Shown here: one piece after another, positions 14,114 through 25,631 of the stretch
How the letters are laid out: each line of letters opens with the position of its first letter
Position numbering within the stretch: the first letter of the stretch is position 1
Source of the DNA: Hypericum androsaemum
Lineage: Eukaryota; Streptophyta; Magnoliopsida; Malpighiales; Hypericaceae
Reading direction: 5' to 3'
Assembly (NCBI GenBank): GCA_963995505.1
Contig: OZ023182.1
Coordinates: 11,834,707-11,898,706 of the forward strand
DNA: 64,000 nt
The notes under the pieces: model-generated
The model's database searches: none
Told to the model about the DNA's origin: nothing
Seen by the model: only the letters and a program-made list of their open reading frames with translations
Made by a program: the position numbers and the translations under genes

Positions 14114-14783
14114 TTTAGTCGACGGAGAGAGAGTAAGGATAAGGCGCTGGTGGTCTGTGGACTGAAGAAGAGGAAAACAACTCTCTCTATTTTTCCTCCG
14201 GAGAAAGGCGGAAGAAAGGAAAGCAACTTTTTTATTCCTTGAGAAGGAAGCGTGAATCGTTTACAATACAGAAAAATAAATACACATATAACATACGAAG
14301 ACACCAAACAAAACACGAAAACTAATCCGAAAGGAGTAGAGAGGCATGGGCGGAAATGAAGGGCGGACGACAGGCTACGAGAGTCAAACGACCAAAGTGG
14401 AAAACTGCCGAGACAAGCATCGGCTAATTATCACAAGGTCGTACCATAGGCGCAACCTCATAGGCATTTAAATGTATATAAAATGCACTCAAATGAGAGA
14501 CAAGGTCGGACGAATCCAACCGACACAAGATTATCCACCTGCTCCAACAAGAAAGGTTTCCAAATTCGTATGGATTTTAGATCAAGCATAGGTCGATTCA
14601 AGAAAAAGCATACGCAGATAAAAGTAAGCCTAAACCCAAAGAGACCACTAAACAGGTGTGGCTTGGGAACTAAAATAACAAGCAAAAACTAGACATATAG
14701 ACACAAAACTCCACAGGACGCGCTACAAGCACCTACAAGTAAAAACACATAAGAGACAAGAATAGAAAATTAGTAAATAAACG
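14114..14783. other. APP2 upstream region
   Basis: Contains the APP2 5' UTR and promoter, whose start I cannot fix, then AT-rich sequence with no coding signal. The short reading frames here have no recognisable protein similarity. Confidence 0.5.
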
Positions 14784-14788
14784 AGGTC

Positions 14789-15048
14789 TGTAACGCTCCA
14801 TGATCCGACCGACTGTCTCCACAGACCAACACAGATCTTTTCCAGCATGTTTTTTCCTCACTCGCACGCATCCTAAAATTTTTTCTAGGAGGTCACCCAT
14901 CCTAAGACTACTCTAGGCCAAGAGCATTTAACCTTGGATTTCTCTCAAGATGTGTGTCAGAAAAGAAGGTGCACCTTGTTGATATGGATAGTACCAATCA
15001 AATTACTTAAGTATTTCAGACAGAACATATCATTTACGAGGCATCACA
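14789..15048 (-). mobile_element. Cassandra-like TRIM solo LTR
   Basis: A 260-bp LTR bounded by TG and CA and flanked by a perfect 5-bp duplication, AGGTC, at 14784-14788 and 15049-15053. On the minus strand it runs from TGTGATG to GCGTTACA. It contains a segment similar to 5S rRNA, the hallmark of Cassandra TRIM elements, and its size fits a single Cassandra LTR. There is no internal region, so it is a solo LTR left by LTR-LTR recombination. Confidence 0.82.
14888..14960 (-). other. 5S rRNA-derived segment of the Cassandra-like LTR
   Basis: Read on the minus strand this matches the 3' half of plant 5S rRNA, including AGAGTAGT, GGATGGGTGACCTCCT and a decayed form of the AAGTTAAGCGTGCTTGGGC box. 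It is not a functional 5S gene: it is partial, mutated and inside an LTR. Confidence 0.72.
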
Positions 15049-15053
15049 AGGTC

Positions 15054-16629
15054 GACAGAAACCAACACCCCCCCCCCCCCCCCCCCCCCGGGGAACACCC
15101 ACGTCCTCTCCTGGTAAGCCGAAAAGGAAGGCAGTCCTGGACGGTGGGTCCTAAACGAGTCGCCACGACCAGAAGATGTGAGTCAAGGTTGAGAAAAGCT
15201 GCTAACAGTGAAGACGAGCGGTGAGGACGACTAGCACATGGATCGGCCTGCTGTGGAGGTGATCGACATTAGGGTTGACCGAAGATTGAGTTTTAGGGAC
15301 GCGGAGCGAGGTGGAGAAGGCAACCAAACAAGGGACCTTTTGGAGCTACGATTCCCAACCAAAACAAGACCCAATAAGGGGAGACGACTCCCTAGAATCG
15401 GGGAAGAGGGCCAAGTGGAAGGAAACAAGACTGGACCGTGGCCCACTAGCTGTTGGGACCGACAGCTACTAGATCAAATTATGGATGGCGGATACTTGTC
15501 GGGAGGACTCCAATCTACTCAGGGAGAGGCCGAATCTGAGCAAATCTACTGCATATTCGAAAAACTTAGAATCAGAGACCATCTAGGAGGTCGATGGAGT
15601 TATATGCTACTACTCTAAAGAGGAGAGCATGAAGAAGGATTTGTGTAGGTAGGAAGCAGAGTGAAATAGGTGAAAGTTGGAGAAAGAAGGAGGCTATAGC
15701 AGCCCAAAGAGAAAAAAGAAAGAAACCCTCACAGGAAGAAAGCTCTCAAATTGAGAATAACCTCTTTCTAGATTTTAGAGAGAGAAGTGAGTTGGGGAGC
15801 TTAAACTTGGGGAACGAAATGCAACTTTGTTGGTTCGGTCTATTTCATTATTTTTCTTAATTAAAATATTTGTGATAAAGACAATTTAGTATCTTATTTT
15901 TATATGAAATAGACATTTTTCATCGTGTGTTATAGGATTATATAGTACCATGTATTATCTTTTAAAAGGACATAGATTCGGTGTTGGAAACGTAAAGTTG
16001 CCAGAACCATCCGGGCAATATAAAAAAGGGAAGCAAAGTGTGAAAACACGCGAGCGCTCAAGCTTGAACTCGTCCGCAAGCTCCAGACCATCCTCATACT
16101 TAAAGTCAAATAACTGAGCTCGTGTACTTGGCATTGAAGAGAGGAGTGGGAAGGCAATGACGACAATGAGCCGTGACTGTTGACTGTGAGCTCCATGACG
16201 GGGCTCCATGGTAAGGCTACGACGACGATGACTTGGAGAGTGTCCTCCTCCATGACCGTGGGAGGGCGATGTAAACTTTGAGCTTTGTGATCGGGCTCCG
16301 TGGTAAGGTGACGGTTCTGTGAGAAGACTCCCTCGCAGCTTCACACCAAGAAGAATGACGACGCGTATGAAGGCACCTTGTGTATTTGGCTTCAACTTTG
16401 ATGTGCCCTTGTGAGTTTTATCTTTTAAATTGATGTGCCCTTGTGTTTTTGCTTTAAAAATCTGATGTGCTGTTGTGATGTGTCGTTGTACTCTATGTTT
16501 TCAGATTGGTGCTAGTAGGGGGCCACAACACCGAATCCAACCCCATTCCAAAGACACTTAGAACCCTCTTCTCATATGAGCTTTGAATTTCCTTGACGTG
16601 ACAATGATGATTTGACTTTGACTTGCTAA
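15054..16629. other. unassigned intergenic DNA
   Basis: Starts with a 22-C homopolymer. An open frame at 15238-15618 (+, 126 codons, Arg/Gly/Glu-rich) resembles no protein I recognise and is probably chance or decayed transposon DNA. Around 16190-16330 and 16395-16480 short phrases (GGGCTCC-TGGTAAGG; GATGTGCCCTTGTG) recur. No gene is supported. Confidence 0.5.
15068..15089. repeat. 22-base poly-C run followed by GGGG
   Basis: A run of 22 consecutive C residues followed directly by four G. It is unusual in plant DNA and prone to sequencing or assembly length error. It may form an i-motif or G-quadruplex. It translates as a run of prolines but is not coding. Confidence 0.9.
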
Positions 16630-16634
16630 CAAGA

Positions 16635-18351
16635 TGATGAATATCAAAAACACTCATCTGATAAGGTCTTTTAGGGGTCTTTTCCTTTCATTTTAGTGTC
16701 TAATATTCTCGAGTCTTGAGTTTTTCTAGTCATTTTTAGGTCTGCTGCCTTGAATGATTTAACTTGTTTTACTTTGTGTCTTTTTTTGACGAGAAGAGAG
16801 GAGAAGTGGAGCAGTCGTGTGCGTACAGCAGAATCTAGAGCCGGACGACATTCATCCATGGACAGAAGACTCTTAGAGTCTGACCTCCTGCCCAGATCTC
16901 GTAAAAAGTACTGCCCGACATCTAATGAAGGAGGGGTGTCTACACTAACCAGCACGACAGCCTCAGTGTCGAGCGGCACTCGCTCGAAGGCAAAATAAGC
17001 CCACCTCTTGAGCTGCCGCCATGCCCCCCTAAATACTACCGCCCGATATTCAACAAAGAGAAAGTGGTGCTCAAGTGCAATTTCTGCCGGTTGACACTCA
17101 GGTTATCGAACAGTACTACTCTGATGTACGACGGATGATCCATTCGAGTGGTACCCAATCGCGAAAGAGAGAGAAGATGTTTGTCGCTCACCTCCCGGTA
17201 ATTCTAGTGTCGTATGACACTATCACATTTTTATGACTAGAAATGTAATACAAACTTAAGGGTACTTTGGTCTTTTGTGGTCATTTTTTAGGGTTTTGAG
17301 GGATGGACTATATATAGCCCTTCACCATTTACTCTAGGGGAGCTTCGGCATTATTAGATTAAAAAAAACCTAGATTTTGGAGGAGGGCTCTTACCTTGGG
17401 AGGATGCTAGGAGCTAGGAGATAGGAGAAGGATGGAGCTTAGAGGCATCTATGATTGAGCCACCCCCTAACTCTACTCCTTTATTTTAGTTTTTGTGACA
17501 TGGCTTTGTTTCCCATTGCATTTATGTTTACCTTTATGATGTGTGAGTAGTCTCTTTTTGGGTTGGGTGCCCTAAGCACACCCGATCGACCTGGTTTTGA
17601 ATGGGCTTTCATTAGTTGAGCGCGAGTAGTTGGGGTGTTCTTAATGCTTTTGGTTTGACATACTAGGATTTAGGATTAATGGTTTAATCTTGACCTAAGT
17701 CCTTGCTAAATGATCTAGTGGGACTCGTGCTTAATGCTTTTGGCTAAATGACTTAGATGTTGAGGTTGTTAAGTTAATCTCAACGGGATTACTTGCCAAA
17801 TTGACCTAGTGATGTTCGAGACACTTAGCGGACAAGGGGCCCACAAAAATTTTCCAATAATTGATTAGAATTGGTCCGAGGTACCCATGGGCGAAGGGCA
17901 CAAATTTTTCGAGGAGCCATGGTGAAGGACCTAAGTTAGTCATCCCTAGGACGGATCATTCACGAGCGGACTTGAGGGCTTTATTGGCGCCCGTATTCTT
18001 TTTGCATGAGGTTGACAACACACACTATGTCGATGGGTATTCAGAAATTCCATCTAAACTCGATAGGATGCTTTAGGATGTGATGCACGTGACTGTGAAG
18101 CACTTCTAGCTTTAGGCTCACCTAGGACCGCCATGAACTTAACAAAAGCCCACAAGAAGCCATGTTGAGAGGGTTGTGCGAGGGGCGCCTGGCCCATTTT
18201 TCTCCATTATCTTACTTTGAATCTTCTTGTCTCTTGATATTTGCTTACTCTAGCTAGCTTTTCGCTTGATGCCCTAGGACCCGTTCTAAATGGGTTCAAC
18301 ACTCTACTTTCTCTATATTGTTCGCGTGGACCTCAAAAATCCGTCGCATCA
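16635..18351 (+). mobile_element. solo LTR of an Athila/Tat-like gypsy element
   Basis: A 1717-bp LTR from TGATGAATATC to GTCGCATCA with a perfect 5-bp duplication, CAAGA, at 16630-16634 and 18352-18356. A TATA box (ACTATATATAG) lies at about 17309. Its first part matches the LTR fragment at 22781 and the Athila LTRs at 43.8-45.5 and 54.8-56.3 kb (shared GG-TTG-CTTGAATGG-TTAC phrase), so it belongs to the same broad family. No internal domain remains. Confidence 0.85.
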
Positions 18352-18356
18352 CAAGA

Positions 18357-18777
18357 CGACACAAATAGATAATGTGTGAAGTTATATTACTAAAATTTAC
18401 AAAAATACTCTCATGCTTGTAATTTTATAAAAATAGAAGTAAATTAAACATGGAAATAAAATAATTTAACTTAAATGAAGATATATAGATAAATGGGAAA
18501 ACTTAAAAAAGATAGAAGTAATTTAACTTGCATCAAATAACACTTAAGGATCCATGTTCACAGGCCACTCTTGGCAAGACTCTTACTCCGTGTGACGATG
18601 GTTTTGTCTGCACCATCCCTATAAATATCCTTATAAATGAGGACATTCTTTTGGGCCTTGGTGATGGTAGGATACTCACGGTAGCGATGCAAGCACGCGA
18701 CCGAAAAGCGGACAAAACAGGATCAGGAGACTAGGCGACAGAGACATCCCATTGTAGATACCGAGGGCGATGGATAA
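18357..18777. other. intergenic DNA
   Basis: A short interval between the solo LTR and the MULE. AT-rich at first, with one 68-codon frame at 18528-18734 that has an overlapping antisense frame. I see no supported gene. Confidence 0.5.
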
Positions 18778-18786
18778 TTTTTAATT

Positions 18787-19904
18787 GGGAAAATTATGCC
18801 CAGGTCCCTGTAGTTTGGTCTCCCTCCCTCTCGGGTCCCTGCATTTCTAAAATCTATGCTGACGTCTCCGGTATTTGGTTTTATAAATTCTCGGGTCCCT
18901 CGCTGACATTATCGTTCTTTTTTCTATTTTTTAGCTAAGAAATGACGGATATACCCTTAAAGGAAAAAAAATGCATTCTTCGTCCTCAAAACTGGCAGAC
19001 GACATCAAGCATCACCACTGTCACTCCTCTCCCCTTCATCATCGTCTTCCCCAAATCCTCACTGGCCTTCTTTGTATCGACGCCGACTAGAGGCCTCGTC
19101 GCTGATGCTTGATTGAACCGAGCTGGCCTCGTCGCTGATGATAACAGAATTGAAATCCCTTGCTCGAAACGACGCCGCGGAGGCTTGATTTTGTGATGCC
19201 GACGATTACGAGCAGTGGCGATGGAGCGGACGACCGATGTCTGAGTTGGGGACATCCAATTAAAAGAAATCTGTGATTGGGACACTCTCCCATCGATTGG
19301 TTTCCTCCAATTAAAATCCCAATCGACAAACGCATACCCTCTCCTCGTCGGGGTCTTGGTCACGACCCGAGGCGCTGGCCCTGCTCGACCTTGAAACAAA
19401 CATCCATCCTCTATGAGCTTACTGGAGAGTGATGGAGGTTGGGGCCGAAGAACGGGTCCATCGGACGATGGCGCCGCTGCCGTTGAGGGTCTTGAAGATG
19501 AGCTCATGCGTGAAGACGATGGTACCAATTGACATCGATTGGGATTTGGATCGACCCAGCTTCGTTGCCGTTCAGATCCAACTGCGAGGGTCCCTAAACC
19601 CAGGAACAACATCGGCTTGAGGGCGACGACGGTGGGGTGGAGCGGTGGGTGGATTTGACGATGGTGGGATGTAAAGGATGAGACGGTCGCCGACGGTGAG
19701 CTCGTAGGTCTTCGTTCACCGGAGAAGAAGATGGTTAATTTTTTTTAAAGGGTATTTAGGTCATTTTAATGATAAAAATGAGTGATGACGTTAGCGAGGG
19801 ACCCGAGAGTTTCTAAAACCAAACACCGGGGATGTCAGCATAAATTTTAGAAATGCAGGGACCCGAGAGAGACACCAAACTACAGGACCTGAGCATAATT
19901 TTCC
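18787..19904. mobile_element. non-autonomous TIR-MULE, possible Pack-MULE
   Basis: A 1118-bp element with inverted terminal repeats of about 120 bp, from GGGAAAATTATGC to GCATAATTTTCC, both carrying the AGGTCCCTGTAGTTTGGT theme. A 9-bp duplication with one mismatch (TTTTTAATT at 18778-18786, TTTTTAAAT at 19905-19913) marks it as Mutator-like. It encodes no transposase. The GC-rich interior has an open minus frame at 18986-19612 (208 codons) that may be captured host sequence, but I do not recognise it. Confidence 0.78.
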
Positions 19905-19913
19905 TTTTTAAAT

Positions 19914-20047
19914 TTCGAGCACCAAGGTATTTTGTAAAATTTTGACAATTGTTTATTTGTGCGAGTTTAAAATCATGTTATCATTGTCATGTTAACGAAA
20001 GTTAAAATTCGATAGTCTTAATTATTTTTGAAAAATAATACATAAAA
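19914..20047. other. short spacer
   Basis: AT-rich spacer between the MULE and the next solo LTR; no features seen. Confidence 0.5.
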
Positions 20048-20052
20048 ATTAA

Positions 20053-20955
20053 TGTCACGTCCCATAAAGTAGGCATGTCAACCGTCACGGGTTAAATTTC
20101 CCGTAAGGTTACTTTATTTCTCAAAATTTAATCCAAAACCAAAGCGTAATATACTCAAGTTCAAAAGAAAAACATATGGTCTCAATCTGAAATGAAAACA
20201 TAATGTCGTAAATGCCTAGGATGCATGTCTTTGTCTCAAATCCTCACATTTGATTCACCCCAAGAGTATTTGAAATAAAATACGTATTTTGATGAGATAC
20301 GCAACTCAGCAAGTCGAACACAAAAAGAAAATACATTCATAACAACAGCATGAATTCGCACTATACTCAGTAAATCAAGAAGGTCTGGTACAATGTTCAG
20401 TGTTCGGTATCTAGTGTTCAATTTTCAGTAAGATACGGACAGAGTAAATCATGTGATACACATACAGTCAGATGAACACCATACACAGAATATACCCGAT
20501 GTAAATAAGGTCATAATGCACGCACCATCACACTGATGTAATATGTACAATTTTCGGACAGGGATACCTCGCCTCCTGCTCCGTTAATCAGAATATCTAC
20601 TATTCTCCGATATTTTCTTCGGATTCCTACAGATGCGGACGGATTAACAATGTCGGCCTATTAATCTTAAGCGGAAATACACCAATCAGGAAGGACGACT
20701 TACCCTAATGTCTCGAGTTGCAAAGTCAAAGTCGTCCCCATCCTTTGGCTCGCCCGTACCTGTCTCTCCGCCTGGCAGGAGGCAAAAGAAACAAAATTTT
20801 TAGATTCTGGTGGTTCTAAGGTTTCTGTTAGCCCTCCTTATATAGGCCGGGCTCTAGGATTTCCTGTTTGGCATATTAGAGAATAGTGCCTGGTAAATTT
20901 CAATCCAGTCCCCCACCAGTTTTGAAATTTACTTTTTAGTTTCTTGTTCTTTACA
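20053..20955 (-). mobile_element. gypsy-type solo LTR
   Basis: A 903-bp LTR, TGTAAAG to CGTGACA on the minus strand, flanked by a perfect 5-bp duplication, ATTAA, at 20048-20052 and 20956-20960. A TATA box (CCTATATAAGG) on the minus strand near 20842 fits transcription in this orientation. The ending GGGACGTGACA is typical of gypsy LTRs. No internal domain remains. Confidence 0.78.
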
Positions 20956-20960
20956 ATTAA

Positions 20961-21589
20961 TATTTTCATAACACATAGTACAAAATATTTATTAGATACT
21001 AAAGTGTCTTATCCAAAAATATTTAGGCAGGGTGGGAAAATATTTCCGGCTAAAATAATGTATTTCTTGGTTTGACGATATGAACATTATTTGGTGGATG
21101 CTTTTTTTTCTCTTTGCTTCATGTACTATAAAATTAGCGTCAAAGTAATTTGTGACCAACTTTAAAAACTAATTTGGGAAAAAAATTACAAATACTAATA
21201 ACCATCTTTGTAAAATTTGGAAAATATTCACTTTCATTCCGTAGTTTCAAAGTTGTAATTCAGGAAATATAGCTAAAATTATCTAAATTTGATATAATAT
21301 CGGTACTCTATTGTTGCGTTAAAGTTATATTTGGTCGAGTATCATGTGATTTTCTTTGATTGCAGTTCCTTGGACCAAACTCATCTTTTCGTGCTCATCC
21401 CAACGGATGTTTCTCACGAAATCAGCAGGTTGGAGAAAGAGGTGGTTCATCCGGTGTCATTCACGATGATGCTCGTGTTCTATTCGTTTGGGTTCTTTAC
21501 GCTCAAAAGGATCGGAAAGGTTCGACGTCAAAGGAACGGTGACAATATTGAGGAGGCATGATGTGACCTACAAGTCGATCTTGTTGTTG
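20961..21589. other. intergenic DNA
   Basis: AT-rich. Open frames from about 21331 to 21560 overlap in two phases and resemble nothing I recognise; they may be a decayed upstream part of the copia element that follows. Confidence 0.45.
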
Positions 21590-22485
21590 AAGATTTTGGT
21601 CATGGAATTACTCGTGAAAGAAAGAAGAATAGGTTGTGGTTTTCACCAGAGATTCAACATGAAAGAAGCCAAGGCAGTAAGTTCACCTCTTGGTAGTCAC
21701 TTCAAGCTAATCAAATTGGTATCCACAATTACACATTAGCTGTCGGTAGCATGCGGGGAGAGAGTCACGAGATCACTCCTTTTTATTCACAAGCATGAAT
21801 AAAAACTTTTGAGACAAGATGGGAAGTATACCCTATGTTCATTTCTCGCCTAGACATTGCACATGTGGTTGTTGTGGTTAGTAGATATCTCTTTAATCAT
21901 GGCCGAGAGCATTAGGAGGCTGTCAAGTGGATACTCGGATATTTGAGGGGGACCTCAAACTTTTGTTTGAGCTTTGGTGGATTGAGACCAATTTTAGAAG
22001 GTTTTACTAGCGCAAATCTGGCAGAAGACTTTGATAATCGAAAACCCACTTCTGGTTACTTATTTACATTTGCTAGAAGAATTTTTTTTTGTTGTATCCC
22101 AAGTTACATAAGTGTGTTGCCTTGTCTACTACATGAGTATACAGCAGCAAACACAGTAGATGATATGGCTTCAGAGGTTGTTCAAGAGTAAGGTATAAAA
22201 CAAGAAAGTTATGTGCTTCATTTCACATTCATAGTGCTATTCAGTTGAATAAGAACTCGATACATCGCCCTCGCATTGAGCGCATTCAGATGCACTATCA
22301 CTGGATGTAAGATGTGGTATCAAAGAAGCTTTTCCATTTGAGAAAAATTCATACCAGCAAGAACATCTCAGATATGTTGCCTCAACTTGTTCCACTAGAG
22401 AAGTTGGATTATTGTTGCGAGTCAGATGAGATAGACTTTAAGTAGAAGTTCCACTTTGAAAGACAATTGGGCTGGAGGGTTGGAT
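21590..22485 (+). pseudogene. Ty1/copia pol 3' fragment (RT end and RNase H)
   Basis: Broken remnant of a copia polyprotein. Visible phrases include GITRERKKNRLWFSP and FNMKEAKAVSSPLGSHFKL (end of RT), then AVKWILRYLRGTSNFCLSFGG, DNRKPTSGYLFTFA and the EYTAANT-like active region of RNase H, then LNKNSIHRPRIERIQMHYHWM and PLEKLDYC near the C-terminus. It is frameshifted and contains stops, and everything upstream (gag, protease, integrase) is gone. It runs into a polypurine stretch and LTR start at 22470-22486. Confidence 0.8.
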
Positions 22486-22780
22486 TGTTAATATCCCAGT
22501 CCACATGCATGCATGGATCTAGATGCATGAAGAAATTTAAAGGACCTAAATGTATGGAGAGTGTGAAGGGACCAAAATGTATGAAGAACATGCATGGATG
22601 TAGACCATGATGAGCATTAATGAAGCCACATTAAGGGTTCTCCTTAAGCCTATATATGGAGGAGGTCGTTTGCTTATTCCATCTTCTCATTTCATTCATT
22701 CTCATCCATTATCATCTTCTCTAAGTAGAGTGAAGAATGCCCACTACTGCTTGGGAGTGTTGTAGTGTGTAGGAGGCGAA
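22486..22780 (+). mobile_element. 3' LTR fragment of the copia element
   Basis: Begins TGTTAATATCCC directly after the purine-rich GGGCTGGAGGGTTGGAT (22469-22485), the expected PPT/LTR junction. A TATATATGG box lies at about 22652. It is cut at 22780 where a gypsy LTR fragment begins, so the LTR is incomplete. Confidence 0.7.
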
Positions 22781-23243
22781 TGATGAGTGTCCAAAATACT
22801 CATTTAACCATGTCATTTAAGAGTCATTTTCGTGCCTATTATCTCAGAGTCTCGATTCTTTTCAACTTTTTAGGTCGGTTGTCTTGAATGGTTTACTTGT
22901 TTGGTATTGTGTGTTTTGGAGAGTTCGGGACAAAAGGAGGATTCAATGATGTGGATCGTAGAAGGAGCAACGAGGAGAGGAAGCCAGGGGAATGATCACC
23001 CTTCAGGTGCCGAATGGCAGGGAAGATGCCGAGAACTAGAAGCTGTCGAGCGGCAGGAATCATCGTCGAAAGCACCTAAGCGAATGCCAAAATACCTCGA
23101 CCCCTTGAGGCTGCCGAGCAGAAGAATAAATCTGTCATTCGGCAGCCCTCTTGCATAGACCACCGAGCAATGGGCGAGACTGCTGGGAGGCACTTAGTCA
23201 AGGACCCAATTTCTCAAATCTTCTGAGAGTGCCGAGCAAACGA
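22781..23243 (+). mobile_element. truncated Athila/Tat-like LTR
   Basis: Starts TGATGAGTGTCC and follows the solo LTR at 16635 for its first few hundred bases (shared GGTCGGTTGTCTTGAATGG phrase and a GCCGAGC/TTCGGC-rich part). It stops abruptly at about 23243, and no matching duplication is visible on the right, so it is a deleted LTR inserted in the copia LTR. Confidence 0.68.
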
Positions 23244-23839
23244 AAATTAATGCAAATATTTAATTCTCAAAAAAATAAATCATTTAATAATTCCAGAAAA
23301 AATGTCAACTGTCTGGCGGCAAAATAAAAGCTTTTGTACCAACAAGAGACGCATCCACAGTGTGTAGGCGTCATAAATTATGTTGGCTGGGGAAAAAGTA
23401 TTCGATCAGTAACACAGCTGACGGAATTCCACTCTGAAGCTATTTGCCATTGCAAAACAATTAATTGACAGGTTAGCGCACATATGTGTTCCAGATTTTT
23501 TCCAAAAGGTATAATTTTATTGATCACCAAAGTGTAGCATTTTTCAATGAACGAGGTTGCAATTGCTTGGCCTCGTCAAAAATTATCATGGCAAAATCTA
23601 GTAGGAAAAAACTATGATTGTGAAAGAGTAACGTCTGCGAGTATCCAGTCCTACACTTCAACCCAAATACACCAAGCTTCATCAAAGCATACAGACACAG
23701 GGGCAATTATGAGTTATAACCACACCCTAACGAAACAACTGCAAGACTCAATATCACTATTACACATTACAACATCCCAACCTCGATGGAGCCCCGACCA
23801 AAGCCCCCGTTTGTATCATGTGTTCCAAATGCAGTCGAA
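23244..23839. other. 3' flank of the ZRK-like pseudogene
   Basis: AT-rich DNA with no supported gene. It probably includes the former 3' UTR of the kinase-like gene. Confidence 0.5.
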
Positions 23840-24845
23840 TTAGGAATCATCCGAGGAGGCTGACCGATACATTCCCGCAAGCCTCATGCCAACTTCAGTC
23901 ATATCTGGTCTGTCGACACCTTCATCTCTGGTGCATTCAAGTGCAAGAATCAAGAAATCTATGAATTGTCTGTCATTCCCAGGCCATGGTTTGTCTGCAA
24001 ATAGCCTGGAGTCTATGAACTCTTCGAATTTTCCATCCTCCATACAATTTCTAGCATGAATCACTGGGGGCGCACCAAATGCCAGCATCCCACGTTTCCC
24101 ACTTAGCAGATTAAGTAGCGTAACGCCGAAGCTAAGAACATCAACCTTTTCACTGACCCGGCCTTCAGTGAAGTACAATGGATCCAAATACGAATTCGTT
24201 CCGCGAACTCGATTCACCTTGATGAAAGGTTCTCCTTCAGGCAAAGAAATACAGAGGTCAAAATCAAATAGCTTGACAACACCATTCTCTTGATCTAGGA
24301 GTATGCTTTGGGGAGCGATATCCGTGTGAATGAGTGGCCTAGGCAGTGCAGTATGAAGGTAGCTGAACAGGTTACTTAGCTCAACTGCAATCTTAAGTCT
24401 ATGTTTCCATTGCAATAAGGGTCGTGGATGATGATGTTCCATGGAATATGGACGTAGCTCATCACCTAAGACCCCCTGACAATCAAAAGGTTCATGGACA
24501 GAAGGGAATTTTGGTTTCTAAGCAACATCCTATGAGTTTTAGGACATTTTTGTGGACACTCAGCCGAGATGCGACAACAATGCCTCTGATCGCGTCTTCC
24601 AAATCCCATCCCGGTATCTTCACAATGACCGCCTGGCCTCGGAGGGAACCCCTGTATAATCTGTGCTTGGAGTGATGAAAGAGTCGCTTGCGGTCGAAGT
24701 TGTTGGTTGCAATTTCGAGCTCTCGAGCAGAGAAGCAACCAATTGGATTAACCTTCCCATCAAAAAGAGCGATGGACTCCTCCAATAACATCCTCCCATT
24801 TCTCATAGCCCGACTTTCTTTCTTGTTTCCGAAACATGCAAACAT
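23840..24845 (-). pseudogene. ZRK/RLCK-XII-type pseudokinase, frameshifted
   Basis: Resembles the ZED1-related kinases, adaptor pseudokinases that work with the NLR ZAR1 in effector sensing. Single exon in two open pieces: 24845-24492 (N-lobe, starting MFACFG, with LLEESIALFDGK, F-A-ELE-ATNNF and VIVKIP carrying the beta-3 Lys76) and 24442-23840 (C-lobe). The reading frame shifts by one base between about 24494 and 24522, where the N-lobe runs into a TGA; the second frame is open across the junction. The C-lobe shows HTD in place of HRD and DFD in place of DFG, with the family phrases SILLDQENGVVKLFDFD, LPEGE and GTNSYLDPLYF. Kinase activity would be lacking even without the frameshift. A sequencing error could explain the shift; otherwise it is a recent pseudogene. 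Confidence 0.82.
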
Positions 24846-25631
24846 CTTTCCTACAAGTGTGATGAAGCGTTAAGATCAACGCCGGAGTCAATTTCATCTT
24901 CATTTTTCGTATCCCGTCAAAACAGGCATACGAGGGAGATAAGATGACCAGATAATTGTTTTCTATTTAGTTCAAGCACCAAAAAAAGGCGACATAGTTG
25001 TTGTTATTGATTACTTGTAGTGACAACTATGGGATGCGCAACGAGGGGAGGCTTTTCGGATTTCAGATTGGGTTTAGTGATAAAACCCGAAGAAAACGCA
25101 GCCTGATCTTCAGTATCAATTCACTAATTACTGGAAAAAAAAGTTTCAAATTCTAATACTCTAGCTAGAAACAGAACCTTTATCTACGATGCAACTGATC
25201 TCCCCGCTTCCCGCTTCAAAAAAAGTTGAAGAATCCAGGAAATACTATATTAAGATTATGCGGTTTCTTAGCTAGATAATCTACAAGATGTCAAGACGAG
25301 AGAATTAATTTACCATATGGTGGGTGGTACGTGCTTCCCCTGACTTGTCTTTGGGATCTTTGGAGAAATTGTTACTAATAGCACTCGAGGAAGCAATTAT
25401 ACAGACGTCTCGACTCGAAAAAAAAAGGATTAAATAGAGGTCGAAAAGATGTAAACACTTTTCTACAAGTGAAAAGTCTGATAATTTGGAACGGAAAAGT
25501 CTTTTTTTTTTATTTCTCAAAAAAAAATCTATTACAAATTATCAAGTCAACGAGAGGTCTTGGTCTTATTTCTATGTTTCACACCTGAGTACGTATTTTT
25601 CACTGGAAAACGACTTTCTAATTTTTTACAT
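24846..25631. other. upstream flank of the ZRK-like pseudogene
   Basis: Should contain the old promoter. AT-rich with no coding frame that I can support. Confidence 0.5.

Noticed and set aside
14888..14960. Functional 5S rRNA gene
   Set aside because: Only part of the 5S sequence is present, it is mutated, and it lies inside an LTR with a target-site duplication.
22781..23243. Complete solo LTR at this site
   Set aside because: No 5-bp duplication is found on the right and the TATA region is missing, so it is scored as a truncated LTR.
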